This document shows positions 41,001 through 54,889 of a stretch of DNA of 64,000 bases, one piece after another. Positions within the stretch are counted from its first letter, which is position 1. Every line of letters starts with the position of its first letter. The notes under the pieces are model-generated. The model was given only the letters and a program-made list of their open reading frames with translations, did not search any database and had not been told where the DNA came from. The position numbers were made by a program, and so were the translations under genes. Source of the stretch: Sipunculus nudus (lineage: Eukaryota > Annelida > Sipuncula > Golfingiida > Sipunculidae); NCBI GenBank assembly GCA_026874595.1, contig CM049309.1, positions 51,372,079 to 51,436,078 on the forward strand. Direction: 5' to 3'.

Positions 41001-44000
41001 GGTGGGTTTGTTTCTCTGTGTGGATAGACTTGACACCACCGAGTGACAGGCCAGCTGTGGGTTATTTCATATGCAGTTGGATTTTTGTCCGGGGGGAGGG
41101 GGGGATTCTACTCATTCTTCTCAATCAGGTGTCATGTGAGTAAGTCAGTAGATTGGTGTACATGTCCTGGGTTTACTCCACAATCAGATTTTATGTATGT
41201 AAGGCAGGTGGATTGGTATACATGGCCTTGGGATACTTTTCAGTTAGAGGTCATTATGTAAGGCAGGTTGGCTAGTAAACTTTTAGGAAACATATCACTC
41301 AGATGTAAGGCAAGTGCATTTAGTGGACTGCTATAACTTACTGGCATTATAAATCAAGTACATAGAAGAATCATCCATTAGGCTTCACAGGTATATTGAA
41401 GGTGACTAGAAATACCAAAACAAAACAGGTCTAGGACATCGATTCTGTGAAAGTGTTAAGTTAAGTTAGGTTTTCAATGATAATTTTAAAATCTTTAGAT
41501 AAACGACTAAGATTTTCTTTCAATATGACCAGTCTAATAGATGATCTAATATGTATATATAATTCAGTTTAAAGCAGAATTGAAGCAAGGAAATTTTACA
41601 GTATAAGACAAGAAAAAGGGGAATGCTAGTCCTAGTTATAGACTGTTGTTCATCATTTTAGCAGAGCCTTGTCTTATTTGTACAACTAAGGTTATTCCTG
41701 CAGACGTATAGTATCATTATAATAAGACCAATAAGACAGACATTCTGATTACTTTGCGCTTTGTGTGCTGATTCCTGCCAAAGCTACTTTTTTGCTGCTT
41801 CTGTCTTTATTTTCAGGTATTTGCAGGTGTTTTCTTCTACTTATTTTCAGATAACTCCTGATAAATACTTATGTTTTATGTTTTATTTTCCTGTGATCTA
41901 TTTGGGCAGTGGGTACAAGTGAGTATGATTCTGGTGGATCTTATATGGCTTTTCTCTGTATTGTGCTTTTTATTTTGTCCACAAGTCATGAAAAATTCTT
42001 CTTCACACAGGTCATGCACAAAGGCACATATCATTTTCAGGGCTTCCACTGACTCTGTTGTTTTCCTCTATTTTCCTATAAAAAAAGTCTCCTAAAATTT
42101 CCTGTTATTTTCCATAATTTATAGTGTAATCTCCTATATTTCATATATTTTTTTCCACTGCACAGTTGTGTGTCTGATATAACTTTTAATGTTAAATAAT
42201 TATAGTTATATATAGACCTGTTATAATTGAAAACATTCAGTTCATTTGTAAAACAGTGCCTGGCCATGTTCCAGTCATATAGACACAGCCTTCTATACCA
42301 TTTTAACCGACTTTTAGATGCTGTCATGGTTAGTAACCAAGTGAAACACAATTGTGCAGTGAAAATTCCTCTGTTCTTACTATTTCTTCGACTGAAAATT
42401 CTTATATTTTTGTCTTGAATGCTCTTATAAAATTCCTATATCTCTTCAATAGCCTGGTGGGAGTCCTTCATTTTAAATAAATTAAAAAATTATTTCCCAG
42501 TTAGTCTTTCAGGATATAGTAAAAAAATTATTCCATTTTAGCAGAAAATAGCAGATAAAAAAAGGAAATGGTAATAAAAGAAAATTAAAAAAGCAGAATA
42601 TATATGCTTAATGGGTGTTATTGTATTACAAGAATAATTGGTATATTTTAGCACAACAGGGTTTGTAGTATAATTCATATAGATTTTATTTTTGCGGAAA
42701 GCCTTTTTTAGTATTTGTATGTGGATACCTTAATTGGCCCTTAATTTGCCTTAAAATGAGCCACAATTAGCAAAATTAAATTTTTCATGTACAATTCCCT
42801 GAGAATTGCTTGTGCAGCCCTGTAAACAAATATTGATCATTACTTGTACATGACCTGTATGAAAAGTACTTCTAAAATTGCTTTGTCACAGGAGGTGTTG
42901 TGATCAGCTTTTCAAATGAGTACTGTTTTGTCTAGTATAGATATACTGCTGATTCTGTGTTTTTCATTTTGCAGAAAAAATTAGAATTACCAATATATTT
43001 TTGTTTGCCTTTTTTCCCATTTTTATTCAACTTTCAGTTTTATTTTTCACAACTTGTTTTGTCAGGTTTTGTTTGTTTGGATAAAGTTGCCAAAGCATTT
43101 GAACACTTTGAATGTAAAATTATCTGCTTGTCAGGGCTTGACATTAACCTGTAAAACTGCTTGACCCGCCTAGCTAGTGACATCTGTTATTCACTTGCCC
43201 TACATGATTTTTTACTTGCCAGTGATTGCAGCTGAAGACTTGTTCAGAATCAGGCCTTTGAGTAAAGACTTATGTTGGACACACTTGCTCAGGCAAATAG
43301 GAGTTCACTTTTGGTTTGCCCACCACCATTTTCTGGAACTTTTACTTGCCCCAGACTAGCAGTAACTGTTATTGTCAAGACCTGCTTATCATATAATTCA
43401 TTTAGTGTTTTTGTAAGGGTTTGTTGGAAGCTTAATGACTTGTTGAATGACATGGGTTGAAAAATGATAGAATAGGTCAGCTAATGAAAAAATTAAGGTG
43501 CTGCGTTGAGAGGAGGTTCATTGTTCAGTTATAGACTGGTCCTATCCCCTGCTAGATTTAATATTATTGCAGCATGTCCAGTGACTTATAAAGCAGGTGG
43601 AAGTATAGTAATAAATAAAACTAGGGGGCAGACATCTTTGAAATTGTACATGTACATAAGAGCTAAAGGAATCTGCAGCCTTCTGCTGGAGTTTGACTCC
43701 ACACAGTACAAACTGTTTCCAGTTAGGGATTCCTGGAATGCTTGAGCCACTTGTCTCAAACAAGAAATTTTAAAATAAAAATTTGTCACAATCCAGGATG
43801 AAAATTGGTTTCGTAGTTTTATGTTGCACATAATGCAAACGTGTGAAACTTTATAATTAAGCCCCACCACGAAAACAATCATTTGCATATAATTTGCCTT
43901 GAAACAGTTAAAATCCAACATGTAATAATGGACTTGAAAGTATCCGATCTCTTCATTCTATCAGGCCATCAGTATATATATAGAAACCATAATGTATTGT

Positions 44001-47000
44001 AGGGAAATGATTCCTTTAACCCTCAATCTCTTAACAACAGTGTCTTAATACTTGCATTACTCAAATGGAATTGTTGTATGAGAGTACCTTGACATTTATT
44101 TACACAGTGATAAGGTTTTTATCAATTATATGCAGGACTGAAGATTGCTTTCTAAAGAATTATATCACTGACTTGAAACTTTGCTTGGTGCATAGTTGCA
44201 TGCAAGACCAGGAAGTGTAATCTAGATTGGATTATGCCCATGAGTATCACAGTTACTTTGACCTTATATGCACAGTTAAGAAGCATTTTTAGCTCAGCTG
44301 ACTGTAAGTCATCTGAGCTATAGCGATCACTCTTTGTCCGTCGTCCGTCCGGCAAGGCACAAATCGTAACTGCTGGACCTGGAATCTTCTTACTTTACAT
44401 CCAGAGAGGTCCATGAAAAATCTCCTCGTAAACCTGGAATTTGGTCTCTGTTATCCATATCCTTCGAGCTATGGGGCCCCAAAGTACCCCCCAGAATATT
44501 TCATACAAAAACTTCAATATCTCATTAACTACATCACTGATGGTCATGATTTTTGGCATACATATTGATCATGAGATGTTCCATCAGTTCCTGCAGACTG
44601 GTGGCACCACCTGTATTTTTCCATTTTTATGAATTGTTTTCTCTATTTTTGAGACCTTTAAAAATGTTAACATCTGTTAACAGGGCACAAATTGTAAAGA
44701 CTGGACCTAGAATCTTCATTCTTGACATTCTGAGAGACCTATGAAAAGTCTCCATGGAAACCTGAAATTAGGTCTCTGTTACCCATATCCTTTGAGCTGT
44801 GGCACTCCAAAGTACAGCTCAGAATAATGTAAAACTTGATACAAAGGCTGAAGTATCTGAACAACTAATGCAGGGATCACCATAATTGTTTGCATGGATA
44901 TTGATCATGGAGTGTTTCATGAGTTTCCGCAGCCTGGGTGCGCCACCTCTATTTTTTTTATTTTTTAAGAATTTTTTTTTCTCTATTTTTGAGACCTTTA
45001 AAAATGTGGACATCTGTTAACAGGTCACTAATCATAAAGACTGGACCTAGAATCTTCATTCTTGACATTCTGAGAGGCCTATGAAAAGTCTCCATGGAAA
45101 CCAGAAATTAGGTCTCTGTTACCCATATCCATCTAGCTATGGGGCCCCAAAGTACCCCCTAGAATAGTCAAAAATTTCATACAAAAACTTCAATATCTCA
45201 TTAACTACATCACTGATGATCATGATTTTTTTGGTCAGAGATCACCATAATTGTATCGCCAGACATAGTCTGGAGATACTATGGTTTCGGCACGGTTGCG
45301 CCGCCGCCGCAGAGATTTCTTTTAGACACAATAACTCAAAAAATATTTCACGGATCTTTACCAAACTTGGTATATGTATAGATATGGGTGAGAGGACGAC
45401 GCCTATTTAAAATGAGGTCATGACCTCAACTAGGAGAGTGACCTTGACCTTGAATAGGTTCAATTTTGGGGAAGATCACACAAATTCTTAAATATCTCAA
45501 GAAAACTTGCATGGATTGATCCCAAAATCAAGTTGATTGAAGATCATGGATAGGGTTGTCATGTTCTGGAAACTGGTGGCGCCATCTATTATTCTTTACT
45601 TGTTTTCGTGCCCTTTAATATCCCCAAAATTGCTACTTGACAGTACTGTGAGCATTATAAGTCAAAAACTAATGGACAGATTTCTTTCATATTATGCAAA
45701 TACATAGATATGGGTTATGGGATGATATTTATTTAAATTGGGGTCATGACCTTTCCTATTGGGGAGTGGCCTTGACCTTGAATATTGCCATATATGGTGA
45801 AAATCACACAAAAATCATTAATTTCTCAATAAGGGATGCATGCATTGGTCCAAAAATCAACTTGACCGAAGATCTTGGATAGTAATGTCATGTACCGGAA
45901 ACAGGTGGCGCCACCTGTTATTCATTTACTTGTTTTCGTGCCGTTTAATACCCCATCATTGCCACTTAACAGTACATTTATAACCTGTGAGCATTATAAG
46001 TCAAAAACTAATGGACAGATTTCTTTCATATTATGCATATACATAGACATGGGTTATTTGATGATGTATATATAAATTGGGGTCATGACCTTTCCTATTA
46101 GACTGGCCTTGACCTTGAATATTGCCATATATGGTGAAAAATTACACAAAATCATTAATATCTCAATAAGGGATGCATGCATTGGTCCAAAAATCAACAT
46201 GTTCGAAGATCTTGGAAAGTATTGTCATGTACCGGAAACAGGTGGCGCCACCTGTTATTCTTTTACTTGTTTTGTGCCGTTTAATACCCCATCATTGCCA
46301 TTTATCAGTACTGTGAGCATTATAAGTCAAAAACTAATGGACAAATTTCTTTCATATTATGCATATACATGGATATGGGTTATAGGATAATGTTTATTTG
46401 AATAGGGGTAATGACCTTTCCAATGAGTGGCCTTGACCTTGAATATTGCCATATATGGTGAAAATCACACAAAATCATTAATTTCTCAATAAGGGATGCA
46501 TTGATTGGTCCAAAAATCAACTTGAACGAAGATCTTGGATAGTGTTGTCATGTACGGGAAACAGGTGGTGCCACCTGTTATTCTTTTACTTGTTTTCGTG
46601 CCGTTTAATACCCCATCATTGCCACTTAACAGTACATTTATAACCTGTGAGCATTATAAGTCAAAAACTAATGGACAGATTTCTTTCATATTATGCATAT
46701 AGATAGACATGGGTTATGGGATAATGTATATATAAATTGGGGTCATGACCTTTCCTATTAGAGTGGCCTTGACCTTGAATATTGCCATATATGGTGAAAA
46801 TTACACAAAATCATTAATATCTCAATAATGGATGCATGCATTGGTCCAAAAATCAACATGTTCGAAGATCTTGGAAAGTATTGTCATGTACCAGAAACAG
46901 GTGGCGCCACCTGTTATTCTTATACTTGTTTTGTGCCGTTTAATACCCCATCATTGCCATTTATCAGTACTGTGAGCATTATAAGTCAAAAACTAATGGA

Positions 47001-50000
47001 CAGATTTCTTGCATATACATAGACATGGGTTAGGGGATGATGTATATTGAAATTTGGATCATGACCTTTTCTATGAGTATGACCTTTTCTATGAGTGTGG
47101 TCTGATGTTAATTGTTGCTGAAGATGGGGGGCCTATTCTTAAAGGGGGGGAGGATTAATTGTCTGGCGATATACTATGGCACCTGCGGTGCCAAGAAATA
47201 TCTAGTTGTTTGTATGGATATTGATCATGGAGTGTTTCATCAGTTTCTGCAGCCTGGTGGCACCCTATATATTTGTTCGGGCTTTTTTTCGATAATTTTT
47301 TCTCTATTTTTGAGACCTTTAAAGATATGAACATCTGTTAACATGGCACATATCATAACAACTGGACCTAGAATCTTCATTCTTTACACACAGGGAGACC
47401 CATGAAAAATCTCCATGGAAACCTGAAATTAGGTCTCTGTTACCCATATCCATTAAGCTGTATGGCTCCAAAATACTCCCCAGAATAATTAAAAATTTGA
47501 TACAAAAACTCCAGTATCTCAAAAACTATAACACTGATGCTAATGATTTTTGCCATACATATTGATCATGACATGTTCCATCAGTTTTAGCCGATTGGGT
47601 GTGCCACCTCTATTTTTTACAAATTTTTACGAATTATTTTCTCTATTTTTGAGACCTTTAAAGATGTGGTTATCTGTCAACAGGGTACAAATTGTAACAA
47701 CTGGACCTAGAATCTTCATTCTTGTCATGCAAGGAAGCCCATGAAAAGTGTCTGTGGAAACCTTAAATTAAGTCTCTGTTTCCCATATCCTTCAAGCTAT
47801 AGGACTCCAAAGTATCCCTCAGGATAATGGAAAATTTGATACAAAAGCTGAAGTATCTGAACAACTAATCCAGAGACCACACTGCTTCTTTGCATGGATA
47901 TTGACCATCAAGTGTTTTATTGTATCCCCAGACAAAGTCGGGATACTATGGTTTCACGACGGTCCCGCGGTGAGCGGGATAACTCAAAAAATATTTCACT
48001 GATCTTTTTCAAACTTTACATTTGTATAGATATAGGTAAGGGGACGAAGCCTATTTAAAATGGGGTCAGGACCTATGCTAGGAGAGTGACCTTGACCTTG
48101 AATAGGTCAAGTAAGCTTGCATGACTGGTCCAAAAATCAAGGTGACTGCAGATCTTGGATAGCCTTGTGAGATATCCGAAACTGGTGGCGCCACCTATTA
48201 TCCTTTTCTTGTTTTTACGCCTTTTAATACCCCCATAATTGCCACTTGAGTGTACTGTAAGCATTATAAGTCAAAAACTAATGGACAGATTTCTTTCATA
48301 TTATGCACATGTAGAGAGATGGGTTATGGGATGAGGTCTATTTACATTTGGGCCATGACCTTTACCATGAGAGTGGCCTTGACCTTTAATGTGTCCATAT
48401 TTGGTGAAAATCACACACCACTGATATCTCCAGTGTTGATAGCCATATGGATTTCAAACGTGACTTATGTATGGCCCATCACTAAAGTAAGAACCCTATA
48501 GGTTCTAGAGTCATGAGGTCAAAGGTCAAGGTCACTGGACTCGCATCTTAAAAGATACAGTGGATGCATTTTAAGCCAAACTTTCATCCCAGGTCTTCAA
48601 TCTTGAATATATAGCTCACTTGCCAATAGTGGATGATCCATATCAATTTTAGGGTCACAAGGTCAAAGGTCAAGGCCACAGGAGCTATCTGTCAAAAAAT
48701 TAGTTTCTGGATGATAATTCCTGCTTTTATTGATGTATTGATTTCAAACTGGACTTATATGTCCCATTGAAAAAGCAAGACTTCAATTGATTTTGGGATC
48801 ATGAGGTCTAAGGTCAAGGTAACAGGACACATCTTTAAAAAGATTGTGGATGCATTTTCAGCCAAACATTTCATCTCAGTCCTTTCATCTTGCACATATA
48901 GTTCATCTGCCAATAGAGGAAGACCCTTATCAATTTTGAGGTTACAAGGTCAAAGGTGAAGGTCACAGGAGCCATCTGTCCAAAAGGTCACAGGAGCCAT
49001 CTGTCCAAAAATTAGTTTCTGGATGATAATTCCTGCTTTTATTGTTGTATGGATTTCAAACTTGACTTGTATATGTCCCATTGGAAAAGCAAGACCCGAA
49101 TTGATTTTTGGGTCATGAGGTCAAAGGTCAAGGTCACAGGACACTTCTTTAAAAAGATGTGGATGCATTTTCAGCCAAACATTTCATCTCAGATCTTTCA
49201 TCTTGCCCATATAGTTCACCTGTCAAGAGAGGAAGAACCCTATCAATTATGAGGTCACAAGGTCAAAGGTGAAGGTCACAGGAGCCATCTGTCCAAAAAT
49301 TAGTTTCTGGATGATAATTCCTGCATTTATTGATGTATAGATTTCAAACTTGAATTGTATATGTCCCATTGGAAAAGCAAGACCCGAATTGATTTTGGGG
49401 TCATGAGGTCAAAGGTCAAGGTCAGAGGACACATCTTTTAAAAGATTGTGGATGCATTTTCAGCCAAACATTTCATCTCAGACATTTCATCTTGCACATA
49501 CAGTTCCCCTGCCAATAGAGGAAGACGCCTGTCAATTTCTTTGATTGCCTTGTGATGTACCAAAAGGTCAAGGTCACAGGACCAACATCTTAAAAAGATT
49601 GTGGATTGATAGATGGAAGAAACAATTATTGCTTGCCAAGTGTCAGTATATGCTGCTAAAAATGGGGGCCCATTCTTAAAGGGGGGCCGTACTATGTCTG
49701 AGGATACTCTGGCACCTGCAGTGCCAAGAAATGTCTAGTTAGTTTCTGCAGACTGGTGGAGCCACCTGTATTTTTTTTAAAGTTTACGCATTTTTTCTCT
49801 ATTTTTGAGATATATTAATACAGACACAATCTCAGCCTGTTGGTTAATCTGTTTGATGCTTCAGTTGAATGGTTATATACTACCATTCAGATGATAAAAT
49901 GTCCTATTGCAAATCTCTTCCCAGTCAGCTGAGTGTCATGACCCATGGGTCACTTGTTAACTGTCAGGGCTTTCTTGGATTCAGATGTTAGCTTCTGTGA

Positions 50001-53000
50001 TGCTCAAAAATTCTTTTTTTCAGACACTTTGATATGGGTGTCAGAGCATCACAGGGCTCAACATTAAGGGTTAACCACTTGCCCACAGCAAGTAAAAGTT
50101 CCAGAAAATGGCGGTTAGGCAACCAAATGTCGGCTCCTCCTTGCCCGCCAACTGGAAAAGGGGGTTGAACATAAACCTGAACCCTTACGCCTGAATCTTA
50201 ACTGTAATTTTAAGTTAGCCATTTTCTTTCTTGGAGAAATACCTCTATCTTAAATTACCTGTAGGTTAATCTGTGTATTTGCTGAAGCAAACAAACGATT
50301 GACCATGTTTATTGTTGCAAAATAATCATGTGGAACACACTTGTATTTTTGGCTGCAATCACTGATTTATGTAGAGCAAGGTTAAACAATTTTTGTTAAG
50401 CATATATACTGGGCAAGTACTTTCAAAAGTTTATGTCAGGCCCTGCATCATGTCCCATGGGATGCATGAATTTATTGCGGTAGGACAGAGAGGATCAAGG
50501 CTAGCCCTTGTAGCAGCCAGTTGAACCAGTCAAAATCTGCACTGCTTACCCTTACATTTCACTTTAACCAGTGAACCATATAAATTAATGCCACAATATA
50601 AAACTGTATAATGATATCATAATGATGAAAAAAAATAGAATCTAAAAAATCTTCCAGATCTCCTCTCCATGGGCACTCCAGATTCCATCGCGACTCTCCA
50701 AATTGTAGGCCTGAGCATCCTCGACTCGCCATCATTCCTTCCTATTGAAAGCTCTGACTAGATTGATATTGTGTCATATGTAGAAGTTTCAGGCTCAAGT
50801 TCAATTCCCATAATTGAAAATAGAAAATAGAGTATAAAGAATCTAGATGTACATGCAAATATGTAAAGGTAAAAAAGTGGGGTCTATAGTCTGTTATATC
50901 TGAAGATGTCAGTCTCATACGACTCTACACTTGCCTCCTATTCATTCAGGCCTGTTCATTCTTGTAGCTTTTTTGGACCCCTGGGGAGCAATAAACCCAA
51001 GCAGCCATATTAAGGGTTAGAAGAGTATTAGTTCTACATTTGCGTATTGCACACAACCAGTACCCATTCACTTCTGGACACAGAGAGGGCACCCTTATGG
51101 TAAAGAGTTTGGCTAAGTCTCAGCACTGAAGGCAGCCAGATTTGGCCATTAACCCACAACCCTGTGGTCACACGTTCAGTGACATAACCTTGTTGCACCA
51201 GCATGCAGTAGCCCTCTCAAACTTTGTGGTATTCTGTCCAGCATTTAAGGGTTGCCATTTTGCATACAGTCTAAAACCCTGGATGTTGCAAGTCACATGT
51301 CAGAGTTAAGGTGTACCACTGGCCCTCTAAGTGTTGGTTAACATTGTTCAATGTTTTCATATTATTTTCTCTTTTTGTTTTCATGATTCCAGCTTATCTC
51401 ATCCTTTTATCACTACCTCCCAGAACCTAGCATCTTGTGAACATAAAAAGATAAGGTCTGACAAATTTGATTGTGTTCATTAAAAGTGTGATTTAACTGA
51501 ATTTCTGCAGCACAAACTTCCTACATCATTGCAAAAAAACTCTGGAGTGTGTGAACAAACCTAACCAGGTTGCTGAGTTATATTGAAATACCTCCATTGA
51601 AGGGCAAATATAGGAAAATCAGTTAATTTGAGCATAGTTCTCAAGTAAAATTATTGGTCTGTTTACTGCTGAGGCTGTTTGCTTAAAATTTCAGAAAAAT
51701 AATAAATGTAAAGTTCAGGTAAATTTGAATAATCACCCACAGAAATTTGAATTTCTAAAAGTGAATCAGTCAGTTTGAATTTGATACCACACATTAATGG
51801 ATATTAAGAACATGTGTGATTTATAAACACATTCACACAAAATTAATTCCAAACTGCTTCTGCTTTTGCAAGTATCATATTTTCAAATATTTTTGACAAT
51901 TAAAGAAGGTACAGTTTTGTTTGGAAAAAATTAACAGTCAGCATTTTGTTTTATTTGTTTGTTTAGGATTTTTCCAGTGTGAATGGTGTTTTACATCCCA
52001 TTTTTTGTGTGTTAAATCTGATCAAATAGATCTATGTTGAAGTGGTAAGTTGCAGGCCAATGGGAAAAAGAAATCTTAAAGTTAAAGAAATATTAAATAA
52101 ATAATAATAATTTATAATAATAATAACTAATAAGTATATTAAATGTGTAACAGTACACACTTGATAGAAGAGTTGATTGCTCCACTTTATTTTGGCCATT
52201 CATAGACAAAGAAAATCATGTGAAGGTTTTTGAATGAATGTCTTTAGTGCTGTAAGGATACACTGATGCACCTATACATCACAATACAAAGTCAAATATT
52301 GTATCAGTATTAGGTCCCTGCGTTGATACACTGATGATATTTGATTATCTGATGTAGAACAACATCTGACATTTAAAATTAGTATTCCAGCACTATGTGA
52401 GCCATCTAAGACAAAGATTATTGGTAAAAAAACCAAAATGAACAGCTTCTAATTGGCTAATTGTTTTGAAATCAGTCATATTTATGTTTCAGAAAATTTG
52501 ACATTAGGTTATTAACATTTCTACATATGTAAATTTGGCTTGTAATCTAAATGATAGTATATTTTATGTATCATATTGTGTATCATATCATGATCAAAGT
52601 ATTGTGATACATATTTTATCATTAGATAATGTATCTTTAGAGACCTAATTGACTTATCAATTCAAGTGACAAAATCATGAAAAGCAAGGCTGGTACTTGG
52701 GTGAAAGTACCCCTATCTCTGCTTACCATTGTGTTATTTCCTACTGTGCATATTTTCATTTCAGATATTTTGATGCCTAAAGTATGTCATTTCTTTTTCA
52801 GTAGAACACTTTGTATTTTAGATATTAAGTATTAGATAAAAATACTGTATTTATACATGAATATGTAATCATTTACCTGTACCAGCAGAAGGAAAATGAA
52901 ATTATTTTCCAAAATCATGTTGATAAAATCATTTCATTGATTATCACTCTAATCACTTTACTAACATAATTCTCCCTAAGATCACTGCCTTTCATATTGG

Positions 53001-54854
53001 AGTTACTCTTATTGATACTAATAATTTCCTGATCATACTTCATGCTGTGATTTATAAACCTTTACCCACTGGTTCACCATTTATTAAAAGTTGTGGCCTG
53101 TGACAATGATAATGATCGTGAAGATTCAACTTTGTGTTGACCTTATTTTGATTTGGAATGGTTTTGTGTTAATGGGTTGCATTTGATTTACCAAGCAAAT
53201 ATCCATTGAGCCAGCATTGTGGCATTGTAGTTGTGTACAGAAACCTGTAATTTGAACACCTGTGGATATGTAACATTATTAAAGTGTTAATATATCATAC
53301 ATTTATTCTCTTATATTTCATTTCATAATTGTACTTGTACATTTTGAGCTTCGCTGGTAAAAACTTGCTAAATGTGGAACCCCAGTGATATTGACATCTC
53401 AGTTAAAAATAATACTAAAAAAATCATGACAAAATATAGTCAGTTCAGTTTCTCTCATACATAAAACTATATTTCTTTTCTAAGAGCAGCAGTTCCTGTA
53501 ACCACCAATATTTCATCATTTTAAGGGTTCCCCCCTGGTTCTGTAGAGTAAATTGATAAAAAATTTAAGATAATATTCTTAGATTGGTAAAGTTTAATAT
53601 GTATGGTTTTGAATTATATTTATTGGCATTCTTTTACAAACAAGTTAATTAATATTAATGACACACAATGTATTAGAGGTAAAATGTGAAATACATAATC
53701 AGAAAATTTATAAAATATGTAAGTTATATAGGGGCTCAGTATTTATAACCACACGTAAAACACAGTAAGATACAGAATGACAAATTTGACTTGGCTTTCT
53801 TTTCAGTGTTAAAGAGAAGCTGAGGGAAATGTTGAACATGGATCGAGACTTCACTGAAGAGGACTATGAAAAGGTGATAACAAGAGCACCGCAAAGGTGC
53901 ATGATACACCCGTCATATGTCTTGAGACCTCTGACATCAATCAATACTGTGGTTGCCTTTTTGTTCGCGAGGGGGTTTTAATTTCGCGATATTCGCGAAT
54001 GGGAAATAATCGCAAAAATGACACAGTTGCAAAGGTGCATGATACACCCGTCATATGTCTTGAGACCTCTGACATCAATCAATACTGTGGTTGCCTTTTT
54101 GTTCGCGAGGGTTTTAATTTCACGATATTCGCGAATGGGAAATAATTGTGAAAATGACACCCTCGGGAATAATTGGCAATTGAGTGTGTCCTTCTGATTA
54201 AGTGTAGCCAATCCTTGAATGGGAATAGGTTAGAACAGAGAGAAATCTTAATATAAGTTACATCCATGCAGGTATAGGGAAAACATTCCCTTAAATTTGA
54301 ACTAAAGAACCTGTGCTGTGTGTACGCGCCCATCCTTATATGAGGAGAATATCACAAGCTCATGAATTATTCTCAAATGATAATACACACAGCAATGGCT
54401 TTACCAAAGATTTGATATAGGTTCTGGTGAGATGGCAAAAATGACACCCTCGCGAAACATTAAAAATGGAGAAATTGCGAAATTTCAGCCTCGCGAATAT
54501 GAAGCCAACCACAGTATTTGAAAACTTTAAAAATAAAGCTCAAAATATCCAAACATTTTGCTGAGAATATAATTCAGTTGCGAAAAACTATTGGAAAATA
54601 TTTACAGTGAGTTTCCAGAAAATACATTAAATTTTTGGACCTTTAACCTCATTAAAGTTGAGGAGTAAAATCTCTGCCCTCTCTGCTGGTGACCCAGGTT
54701 CGATCCCCTGCATGGCTATGAGAGTGGGTTTTAGTAGCCCATTCACAGTCGGTGGTTTCTCCTGGATTCTCCAGTTTCCTCCACCTCTAGACATTACCCA
54801 ATATCACCAAATGAGCAGTGGAGAGTGCCTAGATATTTTTTTTAATTTTCCAGA

Positions 54855-54889
<35 letters not shown>

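Larger units (their letters stand above)
44286..49958 (+). mobile_element. Helentron-like element, family 1a, carrying two nested Helitrons
   Basis: 5' end tttttagctcagctgactgt then aagtcatctgagctatagcg; 3' end gtcagctgagtgtcatgacc then catgggtcacttgtt. Family 1a units with the GGTGGCGCCACC position occur at about 44600, 44936, 47257 and 49755. The units are interrupted by Helitrons at 45256-47205 and 47925-49738; on both sides of the first, family 1a sequence resumes in register (gatcaccataattgt / ttgtatggatattgatcatgg). Confidence 0.65.
31561..53806. other. Intron 15 of PPIP5K (22.2 kb), repeat-rich
   Basis: Bounded by donor AT|gtaagt and acceptor ttcttttcag, phase 2. Parts where I recognise nothing: 31561-33870, 34110-35680, 35990-37085, 38600-40190, 41280-42030, 42470-43130 and 51190-53806. 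The remainder is the repeats listed separately and one exon-like stretch at 35690. Confidence 0.8.

Noticed and set aside
45694..47022. Repeated plus-strand frames (DACIGPKIN..., ETGGATC...) in the Helitron
   Set aside because: They follow the tandem units and are broken in some units; most simply non-coding.
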